From the NCBI GenBank assembly GCA_964628455.1, contig CAZVPD010000011.1:1-42267 (forward strand): 42,267 nt of DNA. The letters run 5' to 3'. The notes beneath the pieces are model-generated. The model had not been told where the DNA came from. It saw nothing but the letters and a program-made list of their open reading frames with translations, and did not search any database. Source of the stretch: JAQVWU01 sp964628455. Lineage in GTDB: Bacteria; Bacillota; Clostridia; Oscillospirales; CAG-272. This document shows, in pieces, positions 1-8,437 of this stretch (the first letter of the stretch is position 1; each line of letters begins with the position of its first letter). A program made the translations under genes and the position numbers.

Positions 1-110
1 CGAGAACGCTTCCGCGTTCTCTTATCTCTTGTTGTTCAATTTTCAAGGACCGATCTGTCTCTCTGCTCTCCCGCGGGTCCCGTCCTGTGACGTTCCTCTC
101 GGGGGCAGCT
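1..110 (-). ncRNA. Leader of a probable rRNA operon (partial)
   Basis: Read on the minus strand, the transcript from the promoter at 116-144 contains TCCTTGAAAATTGAACAAC at about 33-51, resembling the CTTTGAAAACTGAACAAC-type sequence found in Firmicute rRNA leaders and spacers. It is followed by an 8-bp hairpin with a GGAA loop (2-21). No protein start is visible. I infer that a 16S rRNA gene lies just beyond the left edge, which would also explain why the window ends here. A tRNA cluster or other stable RNA is the alternative. Confidence 0.6.
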
Positions 111-115
111 TTAAC

Positions 116-144
116 AGTATAGCATATCCCTTCCCCTTTGTCAA
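116..144 (-). promoter_or_regulatory. Strong sigma-A promoter (probable rRNA promoter)
   Basis: On the minus strand TTGACA (144-139) is separated by 17 bp from TATACT (121-116). An A/T-only tract lies just upstream of the -35 box and could act as an UP element. It points left, out of the window, into the rRNA-like leader. Confidence 0.8.
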
Positions 145-162
145 CCCCTTTTTTTGTTTTTT

Positions 163-201
163 AAAAAAAAATTGCCGGGATAAGCTCCCGCTTCTCCCGG
201 C
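163..201 (-). terminator. Intrinsic terminator of the radical-SAM/TIGR03936 unit
   Basis: The minus-strand RNA forms GCCGGGA...TCCCGGC (201-195 with 180-174), followed by a run of nine U (171-163). It lies 27 bp after the stop of the TIGR03936 gene. Its U-tract DNA is directly upstream of the next promoter. Confidence 0.8.
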
Positions 202-227
202 TTACGCAGAGGGGTATTCCCAAGGAT

Positions 228-881
228 TTATCCGAATACGGTGACCCCGTCCTCCAGATATAAATCTGTCCGGAGGATGCTGTGGTCCGGAATGCCGAAG
301 CGTGCGGAAACGGCAGCCGCGATGTATTCGGGATTTAAATAACGGCTGCTTTCCGCGCTCAAAAGAACCTTCATCTCTCCGCCTTTGATATCGAAGCGCC
401 GGATCAGCGGGAGGATGTCTGTTTCTTTTTCACCGGTCTTCGAGCGCTTCATGACGAGGAAAGGTTTTGCGAACATCGGTCCGGCGCCGCTGATATCCGG
501 CGTGTTGAATTCTATGACATATTCGGCCCAGGCGATATCGCCGAATTTCAGGACGGGGGTATAGACGGCGGTGATCTTCAGTTCGTCCGCCGTGACTTCA
601 TTCAGCTGCTTCAGGATTTTTTCGGGACTCATGTCTTCGGTGATCTTGATGTCCATGTATTCGCACAGGCTTTCGGTCCCTATCGAAAGCGGGAGCGCGA
701 ACACCATTTTGGGGTGCGGATTGAATCCCTCCGAATACCATACGGGGATGCGGGCGCGGACCATGGCGGTCTTCATCGTGCGGCACAGGTCCAGATGGGA
801 TATAAACTGCAGTTTTCCGGTTTTCTCGAATTTTATTCTGATATTTGTAGTTTCGGACACCAGGTGTTTTCCCCCCCCCAT
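228..881 (-). CDS. TIGR03936 family protein (DUF2344), radical-SAM associated
   Basis: About 217 residues, resembling the TIGR03936/DUF2344 family that travels with, or is fused to, the TIGR03960 radical-SAM enzymes. The diagnostic N-terminal stretch reads IRIKFEKTGKLQFISHLD and is followed by a YSEGFNPHP motif. Family function is not established; an RNA or cofactor modification role has been supposed. The start is uncertain. ATG at 881 begins inside a run of nine G and overlaps the upstream radical-SAM gene by 49 bp. GTG at 860 is equally plausible, because the G run lies about 10 nt upstream and could itself act as the Shine-Dalgarno, and because family members start close to this point. 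The gene is the last of its unit and is followed by a terminator. Confidence 0.85.
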   Translation of the reverse strand: MGGGKHLVSETTNIRIKFEKTGKLQFISHLDLCRTMKTAMVRARIPVWYSEGFNPHPKMVFALPLSIGTESLCEYMDIKITEDMSPEKILKQLNEVTADELKITAVYTPVLKFGDIAWAEYVIEFNTPDISGAGPMFAKPFLVMKRSKTGEKETDILPLIRRFDIKGGEMKVLLSAESSRYLNPEYIAAAVSARFGIPDHSILRTDLYLEDGVTVFG

Positions 882-2689
882 TGATCGGCTCCGCAGTCCG
901 AACACTGCCTGCTGCAGTTGTCCGTCGTGACGGCGGCATACGCTTTCTTCCGTTCCCTCAGCAGGAATTCCTTCGTCACCCCGCAGTCGATGACGTCCCA
1001 CGGCAGGACTTCATCCTCCGCGTATTCGCGGCCGGTATAAAAGGCCGGATCGGTGCCCGTGTTCTCGAAAGCCCGGATCCACAGGTCGTAACGGAAACAC
1101 TCGTCCCACGCGTCAAAGGAGATCCCGAGCCGGTGCGCCTCGAGCAATGCGGCGGAAAGACGCCGGCTGCCGCGCGCAAACACCCCTTCGATCCGGCTGA
1201 TTTTCGCGTCGTGCCAGTTGTATTTGATTTTTCTGTCCGTGATCCTGTCCCTCAGGTGTTTCTGCTTTTCGAAAGACATTTCCGGCGTATCCTGCTTTTC
1301 CCATTGAAACGGAGTGAAGGGCTTGGGGATAAAGCACGCGACGCTTACCGTCACCTGCGGCGGTCTCGTGTGTTTCACCGCGGGATTCAGATAATAGGAA
1401 TCGATGACTTTTTTGGCCAGTACGGCGATCCCGTCGATGTCGCTTTCCGTCTCGGTCGGAAGGCCCTGCATAAAATAGAGTTTGACCTGATTTTTACCCG
1501 CTTCAAAGGCGACGGCGCAGGCGGCAAGCAGGTCCTCTTCACCGACGTTTTTGTTGATGACATCCCGGAGCCTTTGCGTTCCCGCTTCCGGGGCAAAGGT
1601 GATCCCGCCGGTCCGGACGGATGAAATACGGTCCATCAGCTCCTTTGTGAAGCTGTCGGCGCGGAGCGAAGGCAGCGAAATGCCGACCATGTTTTTGTCC
1701 GTCCATTCGAGCAGCTTATCCGTCAGCTCGCCGAGACGGCTGTAGTCGCTTATGCTCAGGGATGAAAGCGATATCTCATCGTACCCCGTATTGCAGAACA
1801 GGCGTTTTGCCTGGCCGGAGATCACCCCGGGCGATTTTTCCCTCACGGGGCGGTAAACCATTCCGGCCTGGCAGAACCGGCAGCCGCGGATACAGCCGCG
1901 GTTGACCTCTTCTACGATCCGGTCATGGACCGTTTCGATGTACGGCATGACAAAGCGCTCCGGATAACAGGCCGAATCCAGGTCTTTTACGATCCGCTTT
2001 CTGACCCTGCGCGGAACATCCCCGTATTTAGGCTCATACGATCCGACCGTGCCGTCGGGTCTGTAGGAAACGTCATAAAGCGAAGGGACATAGACCCCTT
2101 CGATCAACGCGGCCTGCCGCAGGAACGCGCTGCGGCTCCGGTCTCCGCTTTCCTTCGTCTTCATGTAGAGCGACATCAGTTCGGGCAGGGCCTCTTCACC
2201 CTCTCCGATCAGGAACAGGTCGAAAAAGTCCGCCACGGGTTCCGCGTTGTATGTGCAGGGACCGCCTCCGATCACCAGAGGCATACCGTCGCTCCGTTCG
2301 GAAGAGAGAAGCGGCAGTCCCGCGAGCTCCAGCATATTCAGGACGTTGGTATAGCAGAGCTCATACTGCAGGGTGAATCCGATAAAATCGAATTCTTTCA
2401 GCGGGTCCCCGCTTTCCAGCGCGGTCAGCGGCAGGTTGTTTTCACGCAGTTTCGCTTCCATATCCTTCCACGGAGCAAAAACCCGTTCGCACCAGATGTC
2501 TTCGGACCGGTTGAGAACGCCGTAAAGGATCCGCATGCCCAGATTCGACATGCCGATCTCGTAGGTGTCGGGGAAACAGAAAGCAAACCGTACTTTTATT
2601 TTTGATTTATCCTTTATGATCTGACCGTATTCGCCCCCGGTATAACGGCCGGGTTTGGATACGCTTTTGAGCAGTGTATTATATCGCAT
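833..2689 (-). CDS. TIGR03960 family B12-binding-like radical SAM protein
   Basis: A 618-residue protein with a cobalamin-binding-like N-terminal region (about 1-190) and a radical-SAM core whose CxxxCxxC cluster motif, CIRGCRFCQ, is near residue 263. A second cysteine motif, CSRQCSDCG, is near residue 592 at the C terminus, as is usual in TIGR03960. Radical-SAM enzymes reductively cleave S-adenosylmethionine with a 4Fe-4S cluster; the substrate of this family is unknown. The ATG has GGGAG six bases upstream. The C terminus overlaps the TIGR03936 gene in another frame across a G9 run, so the pair is translationally coupled. In some organisms the two are one polypeptide. Confidence 0.92.
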   Translation of the reverse strand: MRYNTLLKSVSKPGRYTGGEYGQIIKDKSKIKVRFAFCFPDTYEIGMSNLGMRILYGVLNRSEDIWCERVFAPWKDMEAKLRENNLPLTALESGDPLKEFDFIGFTLQYELCYTNVLNMLELAGLPLLSSERSDGMPLVIGGGPCTYNAEPVADFFDLFLIGEGEEALPELMSLYMKTKESGDRSRSAFLRQAALIEGVYVPSLYDVSYRPDGTVGSYEPKYGDVPRRVRKRIVKDLDSACYPERFVMPYIETVHDRIVEEVNRGCIRGCRFCQAGMVYRPVREKSPGVISGQAKRLFCNTGYDEISLSSLSISDYSRLGELTDKLLEWTDKNMVGISLPSLRADSFTKELMDRISSVRTGGITFAPEAGTQRLRDVINKNVGEEDLLAACAVAFEAGKNQVKLYFMQGLPTETESDIDGIAVLAKKVIDSYYLNPAVKHTRPPQVTVSVACFIPKPFTPFQWEKQDTPEMSFEKQKHLRDRITDRKIKYNWHDAKISRIEGVFARGSRRLSAALLEAHRLGISFDAWDECFRYDLWIRAFENTGTDPAFYTGREYAEDEVLPWDVIDCGVTKEFLLRERKKAYAAVTTDNCSRQCSDCGADQWGGENTWCPKLQISE

Positions 2690-2720
2690 GATGGCTCCCG
2701 GTTCTTGTTTTTAAAAGGAT

Positions 2721-2741
2721 GGCGGGAGGTTTCCTCCCGCC
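2721..2741 (-). terminator. Hairpin after the large membrane-protein gene
   Basis: A perfect 9-bp stem (GGCGGGAGG with CCTCCCGCC) and 3-nt loop, followed on the minus strand by ATCCTTTTAAAAA. It lies between the large membrane-protein gene and the radical-SAM gene. The U-tract is short, so termination may be partial. Confidence 0.6.
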
Positions 2742-2757
2742 TTTGCTATGGGTAAAA

Positions 2758-5508
2758 CTAAATGCGTCCGATAAAGATACGGGTGATAATGATCATCGGG
2801 ATCATCCAGAAGACCTGATACAGGGCGATAAACACCGAAGGGACCGACGCGGCCATCCCTAAAATCATGATGATCGCCGACAGAATGACGCTGATGACGA
2901 GGGAGAATATTTTTACGATCAGGTTGTTTTTCGTCACACCCGTCACTTTATCGCAGAGGGACAGCGTCTGCAATAAAGCTTTTGCGGAGTTCTTGGACAG
3001 GATGCCGCTTTCCAGCCGGTCCGATATTTCGTTTACATCGGCCGTGGTTTTGCACTTCAGCACCTTGACGGGATATTTCGATATTTTTATTTTCGTGCTC
3101 ATCATCTGGTCGTCGATATTGGGGTCGAACGTCTTTATGCCGACGCAGATACCGATCTTGTGCAGCTGTTTGATCACAAATTCAAAATCCGGATCGATCA
3201 CATACTGAACATACATTTTTGCCGCGAGTTCGTCGTTCAGAGCCATATACATGACGCAGTTGTCTCCGTCCTCGTCGTTCGCGTTCTCATCGGATTCGTT
3301 TTTGGGATAAAAACCTTTGCTCCTGATATAAGCGGCTTTCCCCATGAAAATATGGGCTCCCTCTATCAGCGCCTCGATGCCGTTGGTATCGACTTTGATC
3401 AGTTCGACCTTGTCGGAATGGCCCAGGTCGCGGGTCGCGATCTCAAAAACATCGGCCAGCGGACCGCCCGTTTTTATAAACAGACTCGCGGCGTTGAATA
3501 TGATGTAATCGATGCGGTTCTCGCCGTAAACCTTGACGCTTTTGACTTTCACGCCGTAAGAGGGGAAAACATCCTTGTCGTCAAAGGAAATCGCATTGGC
3601 GTCGGCATATTCGGCCAGCGAACTCTCGCCCAAAATCGCGCTGTCAACGCCGTACGCTTCTTTGGACGCTTTATAAAAGGGATAACTGTATGTGATAAAG
3701 ACGGATAAAGGCATGCTGATGAGCAGCGCCGTATAAGCGAGCGCGATGTCCGAATAGATCTGACCGTCAAAAATATACCCCAGGACGAAGAACATCACCG
3801 AAACCGCCAGCAAAGAGAATATCACGGTGTTAAACAAGGCGTGATGGTCCGGAACGCGGCGCATTCGCGCAAAAAATCCGTCCGCAAACATGGTCCTGCC
3901 TATTTTAAACAGATGCGGGTTTTCCGGAAGCAGCTGACTGAACGCTTCCGTCTCCAGTTCGGCCTCTTCGTTCGCCAGTTTAACGATCGCGAACTTCGCG
4001 CGCTTCGAAGCAACGATGTTAAAGCAGAATATTTCGCGTTTCAGGTTAAAAAACTCATAGATCAGCGTGAGAAAAACACCGAGTAAAACGGGGAAAGCGT
4101 ACATTTTCAAACCGGCATCGGGCAGAACGAAGCATGCGGCCAGCTGATACAGGACGGAAACGATCAGCAGTACGGCCGTGATGCTTTCGGGCACGGCTTT
4201 CAGTTTGAGCAAAGCAGCCGTCCCCCCGGCTGCCTGCCTGTAGATCAGCGCGCCCCCGATGAGAAGAAGCTGCAGGTCAAACATAATATGGATCAGAGGA
4301 AAGACAGCCGGGTCGAGGGAAGAAGGCAGCGACCCGCCGAACACCGTTATGTTTTCGAATAAAAAAGCGGTGATCAGCAGTACAAGACCGATAAGGAGCC
4401 GTATGAGGACGGAGGAGTATTTTTTCCTGTATGTTCTGAAAATTTCCTTTGTCTGCGAAGCGGAGGTAAATTCGATTTCCCTTTCGCCCCCGGTTTTCAA
4501 CCCTTCCGCTTCCTGCTGATCCATATTCGTGCGGTCGAGTTTCTCTTCAACTTCGCTGACCTTATCAAAACCGACTGTTTTGGCCAGTTCTTCCTCCATA
4601 CCGAAGGCCATCATCAGTTTTACATCGGTATCGTCAATCTCGCTTTCGATCAGCGTTTTACCGGGCACCAGACCGGTATCCGGCAGATTGTTTCCGCCCG
4701 ATCCGTCCGGCTGCGGCGCGCCGGTGCCGGTCAGCAATTCCTGCTGTTCCTGCTGAACCGATTTATGTCCGGACACAGGCCGGCGGCGTCCGGTTCCCGT
4801 CGGTCTGACGGTTTCTTTTCCGGCAGGCGGGGCGGTTATTCCGGTTTTTGATCTTTCACCCGTCTGCCCGAGTCTTTCCCGTGCTTTCAGGATCTCGCTG
4901 CCGGAAGAAGCGCCGTCCGGTTTCGGTTCGCCGGAAAAGCCGGCTTCCGGTTTTTCCGGATCTCCCGGCTCTCCCGGATCTCCCGGAGCATCATAGATGT
5001 TTTCGTCCCCGACATATTCGTCGCCGACTTTGCCGTCCGAATAAAACTCCGGCGCACCGGTTATCCGGTCTTTCCGGACGATACCCGCCTGTCCGGCGAA
5101 CCCGTCGGTATCCTCCGGACGGCTGTCGGGCCCGACCGCATCGTGCGCTGTTCCCGGACCCTGCGGTTCACCGTCCGGTCCGTCTTCCGGTATCACTCCG
5201 GGCGCGTTTTCATCCTCATCCGCAGCGGGATGAGCGTATTTCAGATCGCTTTCCGGCAGATATTTTTTCATCAGTTCTTCGATATCCAGTTCCGAAAGCG
5301 GATCGGCTTCGGGATTGAAAGCGGGTTCGGCAGGCAAAACCGGTCGGGCGGCAGGGGCGTTTTCCCGCGTCACGGATTCATGACCGCCGGTTTTCGATTC
5401 CTGTACGATTTCCGATTGTTTTTCAAGCCGTTTTTTGATTTTTTCTTTCAGTTCGACAGCGGTCACAGCTTTTTTATCCTGTGAGTCAACGTTTTTATTT
5501 TTATCCAT
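2758..5508 (-). CDS. Large membrane protein resembling a degenerate P-type ATPase
   Basis: A 916-residue protein. Residues 1-350 are hydrophilic, acidic and Pro/Gly-rich (low complexity, probably disordered and cytoplasmic). Hydrophobic segments follow at about 368-387, 405-423, 445-462, 470-487, 556-580 and 587-612, then a soluble domain, then two C-terminal segments (about 861-884 and 890-912). This 4+2+2 layout is that of heavy-metal P-type ATPases. The sequence after the sixth segment aligns by eye with the P1B core: SMPLSVFITYSYPF sits where the CPC helix belongs, LGESSLAEYADANAISFDDK where the phosphorylation loop belongs, and GICVGIKTFDPN where LTGDN belongs. The DKTGT, TGE and TGDN motifs are all absent, so ATP-driven transport is unlikely. 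Function is unknown; a sensor or scaffold role is only a guess. GAGGGG lies upstream of the ATG. The gene begins 29 bp after rlmB. Confidence 0.6.
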   Translation of the reverse strand: MDKNKNVDSQDKKAVTAVELKEKIKKRLEKQSEIVQESKTGGHESVTRENAPAARPVLPAEPAFNPEADPLSELDIEELMKKYLPESDLKYAHPAADEDENAPGVIPEDGPDGEPQGPGTAHDAVGPDSRPEDTDGFAGQAGIVRKDRITGAPEFYSDGKVGDEYVGDENIYDAPGDPGEPGDPEKPEAGFSGEPKPDGASSGSEILKARERLGQTGERSKTGITAPPAGKETVRPTGTGRRRPVSGHKSVQQEQQELLTGTGAPQPDGSGGNNLPDTGLVPGKTLIESEIDDTDVKLMMAFGMEEELAKTVGFDKVSEVEEKLDRTNMDQQEAEGLKTGGEREIEFTSASQTKEIFRTYRKKYSSVLIRLLIGLVLLITAFLFENITVFGGSLPSSLDPAVFPLIHIMFDLQLLLIGGALIYRQAAGGTAALLKLKAVPESITAVLLIVSVLYQLAACFVLPDAGLKMYAFPVLLGVFLTLIYEFFNLKREIFCFNIVASKRAKFAIVKLANEEAELETEAFSQLLPENPHLFKIGRTMFADGFFARMRRVPDHHALFNTVIFSLLAVSVMFFVLGYIFDGQIYSDIALAYTALLISMPLSVFITYSYPFYKASKEAYGVDSAILGESSLAEYADANAISFDDKDVFPSYGVKVKSVKVYGENRIDYIIFNAASLFIKTGGPLADVFEIATRDLGHSDKVELIKVDTNGIEALIEGAHIFMGKAAYIRSKGFYPKNESDENANDEDGDNCVMYMALNDELAAKMYVQYVIDPDFEFVIKQLHKIGICVGIKTFDPNIDDQMMSTKIKISKYPVKVLKCKTTADVNEISDRLESGILSKNSAKALLQTLSLCDKVTGVTKNNLIVKIFSLVISVILSAIIMILGMAASVPSVFIALYQVFWMIPMIIITRIFIGRI

Positions 5509-5537
5509 GTCAAGCCCCTCTACATTAAAAGTATTAT

Positions 5538-6290
5538 TTAATGCTTTCTATGCTGCCTTGCCATTTCACAAAAGATCACTGCAGCCGCCGCAGAAACATT
5601 GAGCGATGATATTTTGCCATATAGAGGTATCGAAACGATAAAATCACTTTTATCACGCAGAATTCTCGATATGCCGCTGTCTTCACCGCCCAGAATAACG
5701 GCTGCCGGTGAATTCATGTCGCAATCGTAATAATTTGTCCCCCCGGACTCGGCAGCATAGATCCATAATCCTTTTTTCTTCAGTTCGTCCACCGCGTTGG
5801 CCAGATTCGAAACCCTGGCGACAGGGAGATACTCGATCGCTCCGGCCGATGACTTTGCCACGGCTCCGCCCGTGCCCGCCGCCCTTCGTTTCGGAATAAT
5901 CAGCCCGTGGGCTCCCGCACATTCCGCGGAACGGATGACGGCACCGAGGTTGTAAGGGTCTTCTATCCCGTCCGCGATCACCACGAAAGGTTTTTCGTTT
6001 TTTTCGAGAGCCAGATTTAAAATGGTGTCGATATCCGCATAATCTTTCCCCGCAGCCAGAGCGGCCACCCCCTGATGGAGCGCCCCCGACGACAGTTCAT
6101 CGAGTTTGCTTTTTCCGGCTTCCACAACAGGGATCCCCAGCCGTCTGGCTTCGGCAGCGATCATTTTCAGCGAACCTTCGCGCTCACCCGATTTGATCAG
6201 TATTTTATCGATGCTGCGGTCTGTTTTAAGCAGTTCCAGCACCGCGTTTCTGCCGTATATAATATTTTTATCCGTACCGTTGTCAGCCAT
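5538..6290 (-). CDS. rlmB: 23S rRNA 2'-O-ribose methyltransferase, TrmH/SpoU family
   Basis: A 250-residue SpoU-type methyltransferase. The N-terminal substrate-binding part starts with YGRNAVLELL. The knotted SAM-binding domain carries the three family motifs: DPYNLGAVIRSAECAGA (motif 1), ILGGEDSGISR (motif 2) and IPLYGKISSLNVSAAAAV (motif 3). RlmB methylates the 2'-OH of a conserved guanosine (G2251 in E. coli numbering) in the peptidyl-transferase loop. The length matches the family. The Shine-Dalgarno before the ATG is weak. In Clostridia it often sits near cysS and mrnC; those genes are absent here. Other SpoU members share these motifs, so the exact target is inferred. Confidence 0.9.
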   Translation of the reverse strand: MADNGTDKNIIYGRNAVLELLKTDRSIDKILIKSGEREGSLKMIAAEARRLGIPVVEAGKSKLDELSSGALHQGVAALAAGKDYADIDTILNLALEKNEKPFVVIADGIEDPYNLGAVIRSAECAGAHGLIIPKRRAAGTGGAVAKSSAGAIEYLPVARVSNLANAVDELKKKGLWIYAAESGGTNYYDCDMNSPAAVILGGEDSGISRILRDKSDFIVSIPLYGKISSLNVSAAAAVIFCEMARQHRKH

Positions 6291-6365
6291 TCGATTTTTT
6301 CCGTTCGTTTTTATAAATACTGTCCATATAAACAGTCTTTTTCTATTATACCATACAGTTTAATC

Positions 6366-6394
6366 ATTATATCATACATTTTTATTTTTGTATA
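6366..6394 (-). promoter_or_regulatory. Candidate promoter of rlmB
   Basis: On the minus strand TATACA (6394-6389) lies 17 bp from TATAAT (6371-6366). A second TATAAT lies 21 bp downstream at 6350-6345 without a good -35. Both are in the A/T-rich gap upstream of rlmB. Confidence 0.45.
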
Positions 6395-6458
6395 TAGATT
6401 TTTTGTTTTTTATGAACGGCCGGTTTTCGCCCGGTCCCGGCATTCGAATGTCGGGATA

Positions 6459-6498
6459 AAAACAAAAAAACGCGCATCGAAGAGATGCGCATTGTTTT
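6459..6498 (-). terminator. Bidirectional intrinsic terminator after the zinc-ribbon gene
   Basis: A GCGCATC/GATGCGC stem with a 5-nt loop is flanked on the plus strand by an A-run on the left and a T-run on the right, so U-tracts exist in both directions. It ends the zinc-ribbon gene transcript. Confidence 0.75.
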
Positions 6499-6581
6499 TT
6501 CGACATGACTCGTTCATTTTATCCGCGGCCTGCAAAAGGCGTACGGATAGAATAACCAAAAATTATAAACGTATTTATAAT

Positions 6582-6857
6582 TTACTGCTGCTTCATTGCC
6601 GCGTAGCATTCGCTGCAATAAACCGGTCTGTCATTGGAGGGTTGAAAGGGAACTTTCGCTTCCTTGCCGCATTTTGCGCAAGTTGTCGTGAACAATTCTC
6701 TCTGCGGCTTGCCGGCGTTCTTTCTTGCGTCCCGGCAGTTCTTGCATCTCTGCGGTTCGTTCTGAAATCCTCTTTCGGCATAGAATTCCTGCTCGCCTGC
6801 CGTGAATACGAACTCTTCGCTGCAGTCCTTGCATTTTAAAACCTTGTCTTCGAACAT
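6582..6857 (-). CDS. Small zinc-ribbon protein (CxxC-x17-CxxC type)
   Basis: A 91-residue protein with four CxxC motifs: CKDC near residue 9, CKNC near 38, CAKC near 60 and CSEC near 81. They form two treble-clef or ribbon-like zinc sites, as in the small 'probable zinc-ribbon' proteins common in Clostridia and other phyla. QEFYAERGF between the first two motifs is typical of that family. The molecular role is not known; nucleic-acid binding is plausible. GAGGT precedes the ATG by 8 nt. It appears monocistronic, with a terminator downstream. Confidence 0.85.
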   Translation of the reverse strand: MFEDKVLKCKDCSEEFVFTAGEQEFYAERGFQNEPQRCKNCRDARKNAGKPQRELFTTTCAKCGKEAKVPFQPSNDRPVYCSECYAAMKQQ

Positions 6858-7105
6858 TGCATTTACCTCGCTTTGTGTCTTTCGTAAAAATATTTTTGCC
6901 CAAGACGGATTGCCACCGTCACCTTTGCATCAACAACGCTCTGAATTAAGCTATTCGGGCATATATAGATAGTTATTCTCTTCATCTTGAAACCGACATT
7001 CCATACGCGGCAAAAGGAAAGGACAATATTCAGCCAAACGCATCTTTCCGTATCTGACCGCAGTGTCGGATACTGCCTGCTGTATTAAAAGATCGGGATC
7101 TATAC

Positions 7106-7654
7106 TTATATAAGCTTTTTGATTTTATTCTTAATTCTGTATATAGCGTTGTCTACCGATTTTTGCGGGCAGCCGAGGACCGCGGATATCCCGCTGTACG
7201 ATTTACCGAGTATATAAAGATTAAATACCGATTTTTCAAAAGCAGTCAGTTCATGATCGATCGTTTTCAGCAGATTGCGGTAATCCTCTCCGGCTATCAC
7301 TTCGTATTCCGGATCGCTGTCCGCACCGCCGCTTTCGTCCAGATCCCGGACGGATACCGGAACGATGTCTTTCTGTGCTTTTCTCAGGTGAGATATCATC
7401 CTGTTGTTTATGCATATTTTTGCATATAAACCGAATGTCACCCCTCCGTCCTCGCCTTTAAATGACCTGACGGCGCCCAGCAAGGCTATGACAGCTTCCT
7501 GACGCAGATCCTCCCGATCGAAACCGGCATGTGAAATATCGTATTTTCTTATCATATTGCCGATCAGAGGTTCATACAGGCTGACAATTTCACGAAAAGC
7601 CGCCTGGTCTCCCGCAGCCGCATGACCGATAAGCACCGAAAGCCGATTGTCCAA
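7106..7654 (-). CDS. SigH-like sigma-70 family RNA polymerase sigma factor
   Basis: A 182-residue sigma factor. Region 2 reads FDREDLRQEAVIALLGAV and continues into FGLYAKICINNRMISHLRK (core binding and -10 recognition). Region 4 is a helix-turn-helix near the C terminus: FNLYILGKSYSGISAVLG then SVDNAIYRIKNKIKKL. It resembles the Spo0H/SigH group rather than ECF factors, since region 2 to 4 spacing and AxxSFxG are SigH-like. The start is TTG at 7654, with AAGGAG 9 nt upstream. No anti-sigma gene is adjacent. Whether it drives sporulation or competence genes cannot be told here. Confidence 0.85.
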   Translation of the reverse strand: MDNRLSVLIGHAAAGDQAAFREIVSLYEPLIGNMIRKYDISHAGFDREDLRQEAVIALLGAVRSFKGEDGGVTFGLYAKICINNRMISHLRKAQKDIVPVSVRDLDESGGADSDPEYEVIAGEDYRNLLKTIDHELTAFEKSVFNLYILGKSYSGISAVLGCPQKSVDNAIYRIKNKIKKLI

Positions 7655-7687
7655 CTATAATGGCTCCTTATTATACAGGTCGTATAT

Positions 7688-7715
7688 ATTATACCATTAA
7701 AACAATTATTGTCAA
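7688..7715 (-). promoter_or_regulatory. Sigma-A promoter of the sigma-factor gene
   Basis: TTGACA (7715-7710), a 16-bp spacer and an extended -10 TGGTATAAT (TATAAT at 7693-7688), about 30 bp before the TTG start. The rest of the A/T-rich gap up to 7864 shows no gene; it holds one small hairpin (AACGGTA/TACCGTT) with no U-tract. Confidence 0.8.
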
Positions 7716-7864
7716 TACTTTTTTAAAATAAAATTAAATTTTCTGATATTTTTTTATCAATTCAACATATAAACGCATTGTATTGCTATTTTTTTACATT
7801 TTTATTTTTTTGCCGTCATATAACGGTAATAATTTATACCGTTTCGCATTATATCCACGGCAGT

Positions 7865-8410
7865 TCATTCCAGCAGATAATTGACTTCGCCGGATAAAAG
7901 AGCCAGAATCCCTCTGTAGACGATTTCGGGCTTGTCGTAAAAATTGTTTTTCATGCGTTCAAACTGGGTTTTGTTGTCCAGCACGACCGACAGGCGGAGG
8001 ATCTCCTCCTGATGTTCACGGATGATGCAGGTGATCCTGTAATGGCCTTCCTCCAGCTCCTCGCCGGTACACTTGAGGTCGGCGCCCCGTTTTTTAAACG
8101 AAAGAAGCCTGAGCGCGTTTTTCAGACTTTTTTCGCGGATGGTATTCATGAGGCTGCTGTCGAGGGTATCCGTCACCAGAATACCCTTATCGGTAATGAC
8201 ATACAGGTCGGCGCCGTCCTTTTTTTCTTCCGCCAGATTGCCGGTATCGAGCAGTTCGGCAAAACATTCGGCAAAATCAAAATAGCCCACAATGCCGTCC
8301 TGAATGACGATATCGTTTATATCGGGAAATTCGAGAGGATAACCCACATGCCTCATCAGATACAGAATAAAGATTTTAATATCGTTCTTGTCTTTTAAGA
8401 TCGACTGCAT
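7865..8410 (-). CDS. DUF4364 family protein
   Basis: About 181 residues, matching the Clostridia-specific DUF4364 family: KIFILYLMRHVGYPLEF at the N terminus, FDFAECFAELLDTGNL and YVITDKG in the middle, and a C-terminal half with REHQEEILRLSVVL. The N-terminal half looks like a winged-helix domain (PadR-like), so DNA binding is suspected, but the role is unknown. An in-frame ATG exists 5 codons upstream (8425). I prefer the ATG at 8410, because GGAG lies 5 nt upstream of it and the upper start has no ribosome site. Confidence 0.82.
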   Translation of the reverse strand: MQSILKDKNDIKIFILYLMRHVGYPLEFPDINDIVIQDGIVGYFDFAECFAELLDTGNLAEEKKDGADLYVITDKGILVTDTLDSSLMNTIREKSLKNALRLLSFKKRGADLKCTGEELEEGHYRITCIIREHQEEILRLSVVLDNKTQFERMKNNFYDKPEIVYRGILALLSGEVNYLLE

Positions 8411-8437
8411 ACCGGCTCCGATCATTTGGTATAAATA

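Noticed and set aside
1..110. T-box or other riboswitch at the left edge
   Set aside because: No specifier stem or antiterminator pairing is visible, and the GAAAATTGAACAAC element fits an rRNA leader better.
881..1624. Plus-strand open frame of 247 codons opposite the radical-SAM gene
   Set aside because: It lies wholly within the reverse complement of a well-supported gene and has no ribosome site or recognisable family.
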